Part shown: positions 45,539 through 54,932 of the stretch, piece after piece
How the letters are laid out: every line of letters begins with the position of its first letter
How positions within the stretch are numbered: the stretch's first letter is position 1
Assembly (NCBI GenBank): GCA_015277795.1
Contig: CP063848.1
Span: 4,836,001 to 4,900,000 of the forward strand
DNA: 64,000 bases
Origin: Massilia sp. UMI-21
GTDB taxonomy: Bacteria; Pseudomonadota; Gammaproteobacteria; Burkholderiales; Burkholderiaceae_D
Direction of reading: 5' to 3'
Translations under genes and position numbers: made by a program
The notes under the pieces: generated by a model
Told to the model about the DNA's origin: nothing
Seen by the model: only the letters and a program-made list of their open reading frames with translations
The model's database searches: none

Positions 45539-46963
45539 TCAGGCCGCGTCCTGGGCGTGCTTGTCGCCGGACCTTCCGCCGGCTTCGCCGCCGTGCAGCT
45601 GCCCTGCCGGCACCAGCGGAATGACGCGGCCGCCGGGTCCACGCAAGGGCCCCCCGCTCTCCTGCTCGAAGAAGAACTTGTCGCGCCCGAAGGCCGGCTT
45701 GAGATGGTCGAGCCAGGTGGCTTCGGCATCGTACTGGGCGAAGAACGGCCGGCGCACCCATTCCGGATTGCGGGCCTGCAGGAACTGCAGGGCGAACAGC
45801 TTTTCGCCATTGATCGTGACCACGCCGTCGATTACCACCTTGCCCGGGAAGGCGCTCATCGAGGGGCCGCGCACCGTGCGCGACAGGCCCGATACCATCG
45901 AGTAGGCTTCCTGGAAGATCTCGTGGGCGCGCGCCAGCGGCAGCGAGAAGTAGTCGCGCGGCCCGGTGTCGCGCTCGACGAACATGTAATACGGGATGGC
46001 GCCCAGGCGCACGCCGGTGGTCCACAGCTCCGCCCAGCTCTTCGGGTCTTCGTTGATGTGGCGGATCAGCGGGCCCTGCATGCGCAGCGTGGCGCCGGTG
46101 CCGACGATGCGCTTGACCGCCTGCTGGGCGATCGGATGACGCAGCTCCACCGCATGGTTGTAATGCCCCATGATGGCCAGGTTCTTGCCCGACCTGACGA
46201 CTCGCTCGAACAGGCGCAGCAGGTCGTCGCTGTCCTTGTCCGACACGAAGCGCTGCGGCCAGTAGGCGACCGACTTGGTGCCGATCCGGATGTTCTGGAT
46301 GTGGGCCAGGCTCGGCTGCAACAGCGGCTCGAGGAATTCGGCCAGCGAACGCGTATTCATGATCATCGGATCGCCGCCGGTGATCAGGACGTCGGTGACG
46401 TCGCGGTGGTTCTCGAGGTAGGACACCAGCTCGCCGCACTCGCGCGCATCGAACTTCATGTCGTCCATGCCGACGAACTGCGGCCAGCGGAAGCAGAAGG
46501 TGCAGTAGGCGTGACAGGTCTGGCCCGAACTCGGGAAGAACAGCACGGTTTCCTTGTACTTGTGCTGCAGGCCCCTGAGCGGCGCATCGTTCACGCGCGG
46601 TACGTTGTGCGTCATCTGTCCGGCCGGGTGCGGATTCATGCGCATGCGGATGCCGTGCACCATCCTGGCGATGGCGGCATCGTCCTTCTTGAGCAGCACC
46701 AGGTCGCGCAGCTGCTCGTACTCGCTGGAGGGCAGCATGTCGCGGTGCGGGAAGGTGAGCCGGTAGATCGGATCGTCCGGCACCTTGTCCCAGTCGATCA
46801 GCTCCTCCAGCACGTAGGCGTTCACGCGGAACGGCAGTACATGGGACACCACCTGCACCGCCTCCTGCAACTCCGGCGTCAGCCATTGCCATTGGCGCGC
46901 CAGGTGGATCGTCTGCCGGGTATAGGGCTTGAACTTGGAGGGCGTCGATTCGGTCGTGGTCAC
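45539..46963 (-). CDS. KamA-family radical SAM protein (lysine 2,3-aminomutase-like)
   Basis: A 474-residue radical SAM protein with the 4Fe-4S motif CHAYCTFCF (C-x3-C-x2-C) and the SAM-binding LITGGDPMIM. RVRGPSM-like and FPGKVVIDG segments near the C-terminal third mark the PLP-binding region; the Lys in FPGK may bind PLP, but the PGGGGK form of true lysine 2,3-aminomutase is absent. The C-terminal 60 residues are Gly-rich and disordered. The start is GTG 46963 with GGAG 7 nt upstream. It could act on lysine or another amino acid. Confidence 0.85.
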   Translation of the reverse strand: MTTTESTPSKFKPYTRQTIHLARQWQWLTPELQEAVQVVSHVLPFRVNAYVLEELIDWDKVPDDPIYRLTFPHRDMLPSSEYEQLRDLVLLKKDDAAIARMVHGIRMRMNPHPAGQMTHNVPRVNDAPLRGLQHKYKETVLFFPSSGQTCHAYCTFCFRWPQFVGMDDMKFDARECGELVSYLENHRDVTDVLITGGDPMIMNTRSLAEFLEPLLQPSLAHIQNIRIGTKSVAYWPQRFVSDKDSDDLLRLFERVVRSGKNLAIMGHYNHAVELRHPIAQQAVKRIVGTGATLRMQGPLIRHINEDPKSWAELWTTGVRLGAIPYYMFVERDTGPRDYFSLPLARAHEIFQEAYSMVSGLSRTVRGPSMSAFPGKVVIDGVVTINGEKLFALQFLQARNPEWVRRPFFAQYDAEATWLDHLKPAFGRDKFFFEQESGGPLRGPGGRVIPLVPAGQLHGGEAGGRSGDKHAQDAA

Positions 46964-47132
46964 GGGAATTCTCCAGGAAACATGGGATGAAAGAGCCGGC
47001 CGCAGAAAAAGCGTTGCCGGGAAGAATTCATCTTACGTTACGGAAATTATGAAGAATTGCCGTCAATCAATCAGAATGGTCTTATAGCGGGAGCTAACAC
47101 AAGGAAGGCAAAGAACGGGTCAATGGCTGGAC

Positions 47133-47162
47133 AGGACCGCCCGGCGCTGCCGGAGCGGTCCT
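47133..47162 (-). terminator. Long hairpin after the acyltransferase gene
   Basis: AGGACCGCCCGGC and GCCGGAGCGGTCCT pair with one bulged base around a 3-nt loop. It lies 11 nt beyond the stop of the minus-strand gene. There is no U tract, so it may work as a barrier hairpin more than as a classical terminator. Confidence 0.45.
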
Positions 47163-47173
47163 GCCGCGCTGCT

Positions 47174-49159
47174 TCAGTGGCGCTGCGCGGTCCGTTGCCG
47201 CATCCACGCGGCGTAGTGCGCGCCCACCCGCAGGTCACCGTCATAGCTCAGGTGGTTGGTATCGCGGTACATCAGGCGCCCGTCCAGCATGACGCGGCAA
47301 GTGCTGTCGTCGCACAGCGCGGCGGACGAATCAAACCAGGCAATCTGCGGGAACTCCCGTGCGAACGCGGCCAGCACCTGGCGGTGTCCGACGATCTGCT
47401 GCTCCCATTCGGCGCGCGTGATCGCGCACGGCATCCGGGTGGCCGACGAGGCCACGCCGGCGCGCTTGATGCACGAGCGGGGATCGAAGCCGACGATCGG
47501 CACGTCGTTCATGAAGATCACCTCCTTGCCGGCCGCGATGAAGCGGCGGAAGGTGTCGCGCGCCGCGTCGACCCAGATGCGTTGGTCGGCTCCGGTTCCG
47601 AAGCGCAGGTGGGTCGAGAACACCACGGTCTTCACCGAGGGCATGGCGAGGGCCAGCTCGAGCATCGGCTGGGTCGCCTGCTGGTAGGGATCGCTCCCCG
47701 GCTCGAGGCCCCAGTACGGGTGGCGGGTGCCCAGCATCAGCAGGTTCTGGCCCACGCTGCTGTAATACCTGGTCAGGCCGGCCACCACATGATAGGCGTG
47801 GCTGTCGCCCAGCAGCACCACGCTTGCTTCCTTCGCCGGATCGGCCTGCAGGCAGTACTCGTAGATGGAATCGAAGCCGTAGCGCTTCTTGCAGGCCTCG
47901 GCATTGGCCTTGTCCTCGACCACCACCAGCGCTCTCTGGTTGGCCAGGTTTTCCTGCACCGCCTTGCGGGCCGGCAGGCCCTCGTTCAGGTAGATATAGG
48001 CGCCGCCGCCGGCGCAGGCGATCATCAGTGCGCACAGCGCGGCGACCACGGCGCGCCTGTCGCGCGCGGCGCCGGCGCGCAGCGGGCGCTCGACCAGGCG
48101 ATAGGTAAGCCAGGCCAGCAGCAGCGCCAGCAGCACGGCGCCGGCGCGGATGGCGGGCTGCGGCTCGCGCGACTCGATGATCTGGGCGAAGGACAGCAGC
48201 GGCCAGTGCCACAGGTAGAGCGGGTAGCTGACCAGCCCGACCCAGACCATGAGGCGGTTCGACAGCACGACGCGGTTGAACCAGGCCTGCGGCCCGGCGG
48301 CGATCAGGAGCACGGCCCCCAGCACCGGCAGCAGCGCGTACCAGCCGGGGAACAGGCTGGTACGCGTGATCAGGGCAAGGCCGGCCGCCAGCAGGACCGC
48401 GCCGGTCCAGGCCAGCAGGTCCGGCGCCGGCAGGCGCGCGGCGCGGGGCGGGCCCGCTTGCAGGCAGGCCAGGCCCGCGCCCAGCAGCAGCTCCCAGGCG
48501 CGGCTGGCCGGCGAGTAGAAGGTCGCGCTGGGGTGGGCGGCGATGCCGGCCACGTTGAGCGCGAACGAGGCCAGCGCCAGCACTCCCGCCACCACCAGCA
48601 GGTTCACCCGCCAGCGCGCGCGCAGGCGCCAGGCCAGCAACAGGATCACGGGCCACAGGATGTAGAACTGCTCCTCGATGCCGAGCGACCACAGGTGCAG
48701 CAGCGGCTTGGTGTCGGCCGCGGTGTCGAAATAGCCCACCTGGGCCCAGTAGAAGAAGTTGGCGGCGAAGCCGGCGCCGCCGACCACGTGCTTGCCGAGC
48801 TGCTGGTACTCGTCGGGAAACAGGGCCAGCCAGCCGAAGGCCAGGCAGGCCGCCAGCACCAGCGCCAGCGCCGGGAAGATGCGCCGCACCCGGCGCGCGT
48901 AGAAGCCGGCGAAGCTGAAGCTGCCCTGCTGCAGTTCGCGCAGCAGGATGCTCGAGATCAGGAAACCGGAGATGACGAAGAAGACGTCGACGCCGATGAA
49001 GCCGCCGCGCAGCGCGGTAGGGAAGGCATGGAACAGCACGACCGAGAGCACGGCGACGGCGCGCAGTCCGTCGATATCGGGACGGTAAGCCAGGTGGGGC
49101 TGGGTCTGCGCTACCGGCGCCGACGCATCGCCGTAGGGGATCTGTCTCTCGACTCTCAT
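47174..49159 (-). CDS. OafA/YrhL-type membrane acyltransferase with SGNH domain
   Basis: A 661-residue two-domain O-acyltransferase. Residues ~25-375 are the acyltransferase-3 membrane domain (YRPDIDGLRAVAVLSVVLFH with the catalytic His, GVDVFFVISGFLIS, LLHLWSLGIEEQFYILWP). Residues ~420-661 are a periplasmic SGNH hydrolase-like domain with VVLLGDSHAYHV (Ser) and DTNHLSYDG (Asp/His). Such proteins acetylate lipopolysaccharide O-antigen, peptidoglycan or exopolysaccharide. No polysaccharide genes adjoin it. No good ribosome site precedes ATG 49159. Confidence 0.93.
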   Translation of the reverse strand: MRVERQIPYGDASAPVAQTQPHLAYRPDIDGLRAVAVLSVVLFHAFPTALRGGFIGVDVFFVISGFLISSILLRELQQGSFSFAGFYARRVRRIFPALALVLAACLAFGWLALFPDEYQQLGKHVVGGAGFAANFFYWAQVGYFDTAADTKPLLHLWSLGIEEQFYILWPVILLLAWRLRARWRVNLLVVAGVLALASFALNVAGIAAHPSATFYSPASRAWELLLGAGLACLQAGPPRAARLPAPDLLAWTGAVLLAAGLALITRTSLFPGWYALLPVLGAVLLIAAGPQAWFNRVVLSNRLMVWVGLVSYPLYLWHWPLLSFAQIIESREPQPAIRAGAVLLALLLAWLTYRLVERPLRAGAARDRRAVVAALCALMIACAGGGAYIYLNEGLPARKAVQENLANQRALVVVEDKANAEACKKRYGFDSIYEYCLQADPAKEASVVLLGDSHAYHVVAGLTRYYSSVGQNLLMLGTRHPYWGLEPGSDPYQQATQPMLELALAMPSVKTVVFSTHLRFGTGADQRIWVDAARDTFRRFIAAGKEVIFMNDVPIVGFDPRSCIKRAGVASSATRMPCAITRAEWEQQIVGHRQVLAAFAREFPQIAWFDSSAALCDDSTCRVMLDGRLMYRDTNHLSYDGDLRVGAHYAAWMRQRTAQRH

Positions 49160-49415
49160 GCAAACCCGTCAGCAAAAATACGGATTTTACATGAATGGAT
49201 TTCAACAAAACAACAATCCTGATCAACTAACCAACACGCTGCCGCGATCCGTGGAAGGGCCGCGGGTCGGCATCGACTGACACCAATGCGCAACGTTCCT
49301 ACGTTGCTATGCAATGCGATTGCGCCACCGCAATTACTGCCGACCTCAGGCCGGTACATTTGCCAATGCACTTTAGCAATATTGATCTCAGAACATTCCA
49401 CCCGAGGAGTCAAGC

Positions 49416-49883
49416 ATGAAACTGTTCGCCAGCATGTCCGTTACTGCCGCGGCCCTGTGCCTCGCTATCGCCGCGGCCCCCGCCTTCGCCAACAGCCCGA
49501 CCGAGAAGGACGCCATTGCGATGGTCGAGCGCGGCGTCGCCCTGGTCAAGGCCAAGGGCAAGGAAGAGATGATGAAGCGCATCAGCGCCAAGGATGCGGA
49601 ATACGTCCAGGGCGAGCTGTACATGGACATCCGCGACCTCAAGACCGGCATCGTGCTGGCCCACCCCTACAACCCTTCGATCGTCGGCAAGGACCTGACC
49701 GACGTGCCGGACGCGAACGGCAAGAAATACCGCCGCGAGATCATCGACCTGGCCGCCGCCAAGGGCAAGGGCTGGGTCGACTACCAGTACAAGAATCCGA
49801 CCAGCGGCAAGATCGAACCGAAGACGACCTTCATCCAGCGGGTCGACGACGTGGTGCTCGAAGTCGGTATCTACAAGAAGTAA
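49416..49883 (+). CDS. Periplasmic single-Cache-domain protein
   Basis: A 155-residue exported protein with signal peptide (AAALCLAIAAAPAFAN). The mature part is an sCache-type sensor domain: long N-terminal helix, LYMDIRDLKTGIVLAHPYN, VGKDLTDVPDANGKKY and GWVDYQYKNP. These domains bind small carboxylates in chemoreceptors, but here the domain is free. A GAGGAG site precedes the ATG. The next gene, 36 nt downstream, is a chemoreceptor without a Cache domain, so it may act as a soluble ligand-binding partner. Confidence 0.87.
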   Translation: MKLFASMSVTAAALCLAIAAAPAFANSPTEKDAIAMVERGVALVKAKGKEEMMKRISAKDAEYVQGELYMDIRDLKTGIVLAHPYNPSIVGKDLTDVPDANGKKYRREIIDLAAAKGKGWVDYQYKNPTSGKIEPKTTFIQRVDDVVLEVGIYKK

Positions 49884-49919
49884 TCCTGGTCGCCCATCGT
49901 CCACGCCCGGAGTCAAAGC

Positions 49920-51647
49920 ATGCTGAACAAACTGAGGATCGGCCCGAAACTCCTGCTTGCCCCGGGCCTGGTACTGGTGCTGCTGACGATGCTGTCGGCG
50001 GCGGCCTACTACGGCATGGTGCGCCAGAACGCTTCGCTCGAGCACATGGTGCAGGTGCGCGCCGCGCGCCTGCAGGCGGTGGCCGACGTGGCCGGCGAAG
50101 CGCGCTTCGCACATGCCAACATCTACCAGCTGCTGGCCTGGGTGAACGGCAGCTTCGCCCAGAGCCGCCTGGCTGCCCTCACCGCCGACATCCACAAGAA
50201 GCATGCGGCGATCGGCACCAGGCTGGACGAACTGGCCAGGCTGGCCGAACCCTCCGAGCGCACGTCGATCGAGCATTCGCTGGCGGCGCTGGCGAGCTAC
50301 CGCAAGCTGGTGGGCGAGACCATCGAGCTGGCCCAGGTCGACCAGTCGATCGCCACCAACTCGATGCAGAAGGCCGAAAAACAGTTCGTGGCCCTCGACA
50401 CCGGGCTGCAGAACCTGGCGGCGCTGGAAAAGAAGCTGAGCCTGGAGGCCTATACCGCCGCCAAGGCCGAGTTCCGCATGCTCGGCCTCAGCATGGCCGG
50501 CCTGGTGCTGCTGTCGATCGGGGTGTCGCTGGTGGCGACGATGCTGGTACGGCGTGCCATGCTGGCGGACATCCACTCGATCGCCACCGTGGTGCATGAC
50601 CTGGCCGAAGGCCGCCTGCGCCCGTCCGGCACGCCGGGCAACGGGCGCGACGAGATCGCCGACACCTCGCGCGCACTCGACCACTCGATCTCGCGCCTGA
50701 ATGGCGCCCTGCACAGCATCCTGCGCTCGGTGCACTCGATCGACACCGCCTCGAAGGAAATCGCCAGCGGCAACCTGGACCTGTCGACCCGCACCGAGAT
50801 GCAGGCCGGCTCGCTCGAGCAGACCGCCAGCACGATGGAAGAACTGACCACCGCGGTGAAGGAAAACGCCAACAATGCGCGGCTGGCATCGAGCCTGGCG
50901 GCCGAGGCGCAGCAACTGGCCTCGAACGGTGGCCAGGCCGTCGGCCGCGCGGTCGCGACGATGGAATCGATCGAGGCCAGCTCGCGCAAGATCGTGGAGA
51001 TCACCGGGGTCATCGACGGCATCTCCTTCCAGACCAACCTGCTGGCCCTGAACGCCGCGGTCGAAGCGGCGCGCGCCGGCGAGCAGGGCCGCGGCTTCGC
51101 AGTGGTGGCTGCCGAAGTGCGCACCCTGGCGCAGCGCTCGGCGGCGGCGGCGCGCGAGATCAAGGCCCTGATCGCGGATTCGGTGAAGATCATCGAAGAC
51201 GGCAGCGCCTCGGTGAGCGAAGCCGGCGCCAGCATGGGCGACATCGTCGCCTCGGTGCGCCAGGTAAACGACATCATCGGCCGGATCAGCATCGCCAGCA
51301 CCGAGCAGGCCGACGGCATCGCCGAAGTCAACAAGGCAGTCGGCCAGATGGACGGCATGACCCAGCAGAACGCGGCGCTGGTGGAACAGGCCGCGGCGGC
51401 GGCCGAAAGCCTGCACGAGCAGACCGTCAACCTGGCCAAGGCGGTGGCGATCTTCAAGATCGACGGCGACGAGACCGCGGCCCTGGCGCAGTCGCACGAG
51501 GACGAGCCGGCCGAGGAAGACGACGGCGACGAGGGTTTCCAGGGCCTGCAGGAGCGGCGCGGCGCGGCCAGCCCGATGCGCGGACGCCCGGTGGCCGCCC
51601 TGCCCGCGGCCGGCACGGCCAAGCCGCAGCGCCGGCGCCAGGCCTGA
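49920..51647 (+). CDS. Methyl-accepting chemotaxis protein with four-helix-bundle sensor
   Basis: A 575-residue chemoreceptor. TM1 is near residues 11-33 and TM2 near 186-212, with a helical periplasmic sensor between them. A HAMP domain follows, then the signalling coiled coil with the hairpin tip [20 protein letters not shown] and [20 protein letters not shown]. The tail after residue ~510 is acidic, then basic (PQRRRQA), without the NWETF pentapeptide for CheR docking. Methylation-site Glu/Gln pairs are likely in [16 protein letters not shown]. It follows the Cache gene in one operon. Confidence 0.93.
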   Translation: MLNKLRIGPKLLLAPGLVLVLLTMLSAAAYYGMVRQNASLEHMVQVRAARLQAVADVAGEARFAHANIYQLLAWVNGSFAQSRLAALTADIHKKHAAIGTRLDELARLAEPSERTSIEHSLAALASYRKLVGETIELAQVDQSIATNSMQKAEKQFVALDTGLQNLAALEKKLSLEAYTAAKAEFRMLGLSMAGLVLLSIGVSLVATMLVRRAMLADIHSIATVVHDLAEGRLRPSGTPGNGRDEIADTSRALDHSISRLNGALHSILRSVHSIDTASKEIASGNLDLSTRTEMQAGSLEQTASTMEELTTAVKENANNARLASSLAAEAQQLASNGGQAVGRAVATMESIEASSRKIVEITGVIDGISFQTNLLALNAAVEAARAGEQGRGFAVVAAEVRTLAQRSAAAAREIKALIADSVKIIEDGSASVSEAGASMGDIVASVRQVNDIIGRISIASTEQADGIAEVNKAVGQMDGMTQQNAALVEQAAAAAESLHEQTVNLAKAVAIFKIDGDETAALAQSHEDEPAEEDDGDEGFQGLQERRGAASPMRGRPVAALPAAGTAKPQRRRQA

Positions 51648-51666
51648 AACATCGTTTTGAAGCGAA

Positions 51667-51730
51667 GCGCCTGGCAATCGGCCAGAGGGCAAGACGATGC
51701 AACGCAGCCATCGGGCCGATTGTCAGGCGC
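51667..51730. repeat. 17-bp inverted repeat between convergent genes
   Basis: GCGCCTGGCAATCGGCC (51667-51683) and its complement with one mismatch (51714-51730) frame 30 nt, in which CGATG and CATCG can also pair. It ends one base before the stop codon of the 51731 gene. It may be a bidirectional terminator or a small dispersed element; no second copy is seen in the window. Confidence 0.55.
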
Positions 51731-52300
51731 TCAGCGGAAGGGGCGGCTGACGAAGCGGGAACCGGCCAGCCCGAAACGCCAGGGCACGTCCATCGCCTTC
51801 GAGATCCCGATGCGCGGCCCGCTCACGATCTCCAGCCCAGCCGGCGCGGGCAGCAGCTCGAACGGCGGCCGCGATATCGCCATGCCGTTGAGGGCGCGGC
51901 TCACGCCCAGCGCCTGGCACAGCTTGCCGGGACCGGAACACAGCAGCCACTCGTCCTGCGCATCGCGCCGCCGCCGCATCTCGTCGAGCCCGGCAAGCGG
52001 CTCCAGCGCGCGGATCAGCACCCCGGCGCCATGGCCTTCCTCGCGGCACACGAAATTCAGGCACCAGTGGATGCCGTAGGAGCGGTAGACATAGGCATGG
52101 GCGGGCGGCCCGAACATCGACGCGTTACGCTCGGTGGGCCCGGAAAAGGCATGCGAAGCCGGATCCTCGCGGTCGTAGGCTTCGGTCTCGACGATTCGTC
52201 CGCCGATGCCGTCCACCAGCACCGTCACGCCGATCAGCTGGCGCGCCACGATCTCCGCCGGCTGCAAAAAATCGATTCCTGCTATTGTCGAGATGGCCAT
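51731..52300 (-). CDS. DNA-3-methyladenine glycosylase (AAG/MPG family)
   Basis: A 189-residue glycosylase that removes alkylated purines and hypoxanthine from DNA. The AAG fold shows the catalytic Glu in GRIVETEAYDREDPASHA, the intercalating-loop region NASMFGPPAHAYVYRSYGIH and VLIRALEPL. Length and motifs match bacterial homologues of human MPG. It stands alone and is convergent with the chemoreceptor gene. Confidence 0.93.
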   Translation of the reverse strand: MAISTIAGIDFLQPAEIVARQLIGVTVLVDGIGGRIVETEAYDREDPASHAFSGPTERNASMFGPPAHAYVYRSYGIHWCLNFVCREEGHGAGVLIRALEPLAGLDEMRRRRDAQDEWLLCSGPGKLCQALGVSRALNGMAISRPPFELLPAPAGLEIVSGPRIGISKAMDVPWRFGLAGSRFVSRPFR

Positions 52301-52479
52301 GCGCGGATTCTAACCCGGGCTATTCCGAGGCGTCGCTTTGGTGAAATTGACACAGAACTCGGCGAGATGACAGCAATTTGAATTGCTTTACTGCAATAAA
52401 ACAATGGCTGGGGTATAGTTGCACGGTTGTTCGCCTTTCCCCAAAGTATCTTCCATAGCAGTCGATTCAGCCTCCGCCC

Positions 52480-53337
52480 ATGCATACCGTCGCCGATCCC
52501 GTTCCGCAACTCGACCAGGTTGATGCCCTGATCAAATCGATCCGTATTCCACCCCGGCCGAGCCTGCTCGCCGACATGCAGCGTGAACTGGCCTCGGAAG
52601 ATCCCTCGCCGGAAGCGATCGGGAAGATCGTGGCGAGCGACGTCGGCATGTCCGGCGCCCTGCTCAAGCTCGCCAATTCGGCGATCTACGGCGGCCGCCG
52701 CAAGGCCAAGTCGATCGAACAGGCGATCCTGTTCCTGGGCATCAACCAGGTCGCGTCCCTGATGACCGGCCTGCTGGCACGCCAGGCGATTCCGGCCAAC
52801 AGCGCGGCACTGGCCAGCTTCTGGGACATCTCCACCCGCCGCGCCCAGGCCATGGTGTTCCTGTCGCGCCGCCTGCGCATCGGCGAAGCCGACGTGGCCC
52901 ATACCTTCGGCCTGTTCTGCGACACCGGCGTGCCGCTGCTGATGGAACGCTTCGCCGACTATGCCGCCACCTACGCGGCCGCCTCCCTGGAAGCCGAGCG
53001 TCCGTGCACCGCGCTGGAGGAGGAGCGCCACTCCACCTCCCACGCCTCTGTCGGCTGCCTGCTGGCGCGCAACTGGGGGCTCTCGGGCGACGTCGGTTGG
53101 GCGATCCTGCACCACCACGATGTCGCCGTCCTCGATGATGCCGCCACCGCCGGCACGGTGCGTTCGCTGGTGGCGCTGTCGCTGCTGGCCGAGAGCGCGA
53201 TCTGCCGCTACCAGGGTCACGGCGAGTCGCTGGAATGGAACAAGGGCGGCGTCGCCGCCTGTGCCTACCTGGGATTGTCGGACGAGGAAACCGCCGAGCT
53301 GCTGGACGAACTGGTCGACGCTTTTCACGAAGAGTGA
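52480..53337 (+). CDS. HDOD domain protein
   Basis: A 285-residue HDOD protein (output domain related to HD phosphohydrolases but without the metal site). IRIPPRPSLLADMQRELAS, IVASDVGMSGALLKLANSA and IEQAILFLGINQVASLM are the usual segments. No receiver or GGDEF domain is attached. Relatives act in signalling, chemotaxis or stress control by protein contact. No clear ribosome site precedes ATG 52480. Confidence 0.9.
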   Translation: MHTVADPVPQLDQVDALIKSIRIPPRPSLLADMQRELASEDPSPEAIGKIVASDVGMSGALLKLANSAIYGGRRKAKSIEQAILFLGINQVASLMTGLLARQAIPANSAALASFWDISTRRAQAMVFLSRRLRIGEADVAHTFGLFCDTGVPLLMERFADYAATYAAASLEAERPCTALEEERHSTSHASVGCLLARNWGLSGDVGWAILHHHDVAVLDDAATAGTVRSLVALSLLAESAICRYQGHGESLEWNKGGVAACAYLGLSDEETAELLDELVDAFHEE

Positions 53338-53382
53338 AAGCACATCCGCAACAAGCTCGCTTCCCGAACATAGGAGAACAAG

Positions 53383-53631
53383 ATGCTGCAATTGCGCCCC
53401 AATTGTGAATGCTGTGACAAGGACCTGCCGCCGGACTCGACCGAAGCATTGATTTGCTCCTTCGAATGCACCTTCTGCACGGATTGCGTGACGGGTGTGC
53501 TGCGCAACCAGTGCCCGAACTGTGGCGGTGAGCTGGTGGCACGTCCCAGGAGGGCTGCGGAGAAGCTGGCGAACAATCCTGCATCCACCGTACGCGTATT
53601 GAAAGCGGGCGGCTGCCCGCAGGCGGCATAG
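53383..53631 (+). CDS. DUF1272 zinc-binding protein
   Basis: An 82-residue protein with ordered Cys pairs: CECCDKDLPP, CSFECTFCTDC and CPNCGGEL. This is the DUF1272 pattern, a small two-zinc ring-like domain found in many proteobacteria with unknown role. AGGAGAACAAG precedes the ATG. It lies 45 nt after the HDOD gene in the same direction. Confidence 0.88.
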   Translation: MLQLRPNCECCDKDLPPDSTEALICSFECTFCTDCVTGVLRNQCPNCGGELVARPRRAAEKLANNPASTVRVLKAGGCPQAA

Positions 53632-53723
53632 CGCCTGGCGTTGGCGCAATCGATCACGGCGCCTTTGACATCGCTCCGGCAGAGGCAGATACTTCCCGTG
53701 TAAGTACGCCACCGGAGTGAGTC

Positions 53724-54896
53724 ATGAAGTGCTTCGCCATCCTGCTGTCCCTGACCGTGCTGGCCGGTTGCGCCAGCGTGCAGCCACCTGCCCCGCCCCG
53801 CCCTCCGCTCGCGGATGCGCGCTTCGCGCCGCCTTCCGAACAAGTCGGCGCCGACGACCTGTTCACCCTCAGTCCGGAGATGCGCTCCTACCTGAACAGC
53901 CCGGCCTTCACCAGGCAGCTGCGCCAGAAAGGCCAGCGCCAGGGTCTGGTCGAAGCGCTGTACAGCAAGAGCGACCTGCGACTCGAATACGAGTCTTCCC
54001 GCACCCGCACCGCGGCGCAAACCTATGCCGACCGCTCCGGCAACTGCCTGTCGCTGGTGATCATGACCGCGGCCTTCGCCCGGGAACTGGGCATGCCGAT
54101 GCGCTTTCGCAGCGTCGACGCCGACAATACCTGGAGCCGCACCGCCGGCCTGTATCTCGGCAGCTCGCACGTCAACATCAGCATCGGCGACCGCCCCGAG
54201 AGCGGGACGCGCACCAGCGACCAGTACGACATGCTGGTGGTCGACTTCATCCCCCAGGACGAAGCCGCGCGCCTGCGCGCGCGCGAACTCGACGAAGACG
54301 ACATCGTCGCCCTGTACCTGAACAACCGCGCCGCCGAAATGCTGGTGCAGGACCGCGTCGACGACGCCTACTGGTGGGCGCGCGCAGCGGTGAACAAGCG
54401 CCCGGGCCTGGTGGCGGCGCTGAACACGCTGGCCGTGATCTACGACCGCCACGGCGACACCGCCCTGGCCGAGCAGACCTACCGCAGCGCGCTGGAGCGC
54501 GAGCCGGAGAACGTGATGGTGATGCGTAACCTGCAGCCGGTGCTGGCCGCGCTGGGCAAGCACGACGAGGCGCAGGCGCTGGGACAACGCGTCGCGAGCA
54601 TCGAGCCCTTCCCGCCCTACTACCACTTCGACAAGGGCATGCTGGCGCTGCGCGAGGGCGACTTCGACAAAGCAAAAAAACTGTTCGAACGCGAGGTCAG
54701 GCGCGCCCCCTACAACGACGAGTTCCGCTTCTGGCTAGGGGTGGCCCACCTGCGCCTGGGCGACGTCAGGCACGCGCGCGAGCAGATCGCCAGGGCGGTG
54801 GACACCAGCACGCGGGAGGAGATGCGGCAGCTGTATTCGGCCAAGCTGGCCTATCTGCGCAGCGTGAGTGCGGCAACGGGGAAGATGCTCCGCTAA
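53724..54896 (+). CDS. Lipoprotein with transglutaminase-like and TPR domains
   Basis: A 390-residue lipoprotein (LLSLTVLAGCASVQ). Residues ~85-190 look transglutaminase/SirB1-like with a Cys in DRSGNCLSLVIM, and an SSHVNISI segment that could supply His. Residues ~195-370 form TPR repeats (LNNRAAEMLVQDRVDDAYWWARAAV, LAVIYDRHGDTALAEQTYRSAL). It should sit in the outer membrane facing the periplasm and may assemble or trim partner proteins. GGAG lies 6 nt before the ATG. Confidence 0.85.
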   Translation: MKCFAILLSLTVLAGCASVQPPAPPRPPLADARFAPPSEQVGADDLFTLSPEMRSYLNSPAFTRQLRQKGQRQGLVEALYSKSDLRLEYESSRTRTAAQTYADRSGNCLSLVIMTAAFARELGMPMRFRSVDADNTWSRTAGLYLGSSHVNISIGDRPESGTRTSDQYDMLVVDFIPQDEAARLRARELDEDDIVALYLNNRAAEMLVQDRVDDAYWWARAAVNKRPGLVAALNTLAVIYDRHGDTALAEQTYRSALEREPENVMVMRNLQPVLAALGKHDEAQALGQRVASIEPFPPYYHFDKGMLALREGDFDKAKKLFEREVRRAPYNDEFRFWLGVAHLRLGDVRHAREQIARAVDTSTREEMRQLYSAKLAYLRSVSAATGKMLR

Positions 54897-54932
54897 GCAC
54901 TGCTTGTAGTGCCGCGCACGAAGCGCTCCGGG

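Noticed and set aside
49227..49413. Short ORFs in the gap before the Cache gene
   Set aside because: No ribosome site and no conserved pattern; the region is best seen as promoter and leader.
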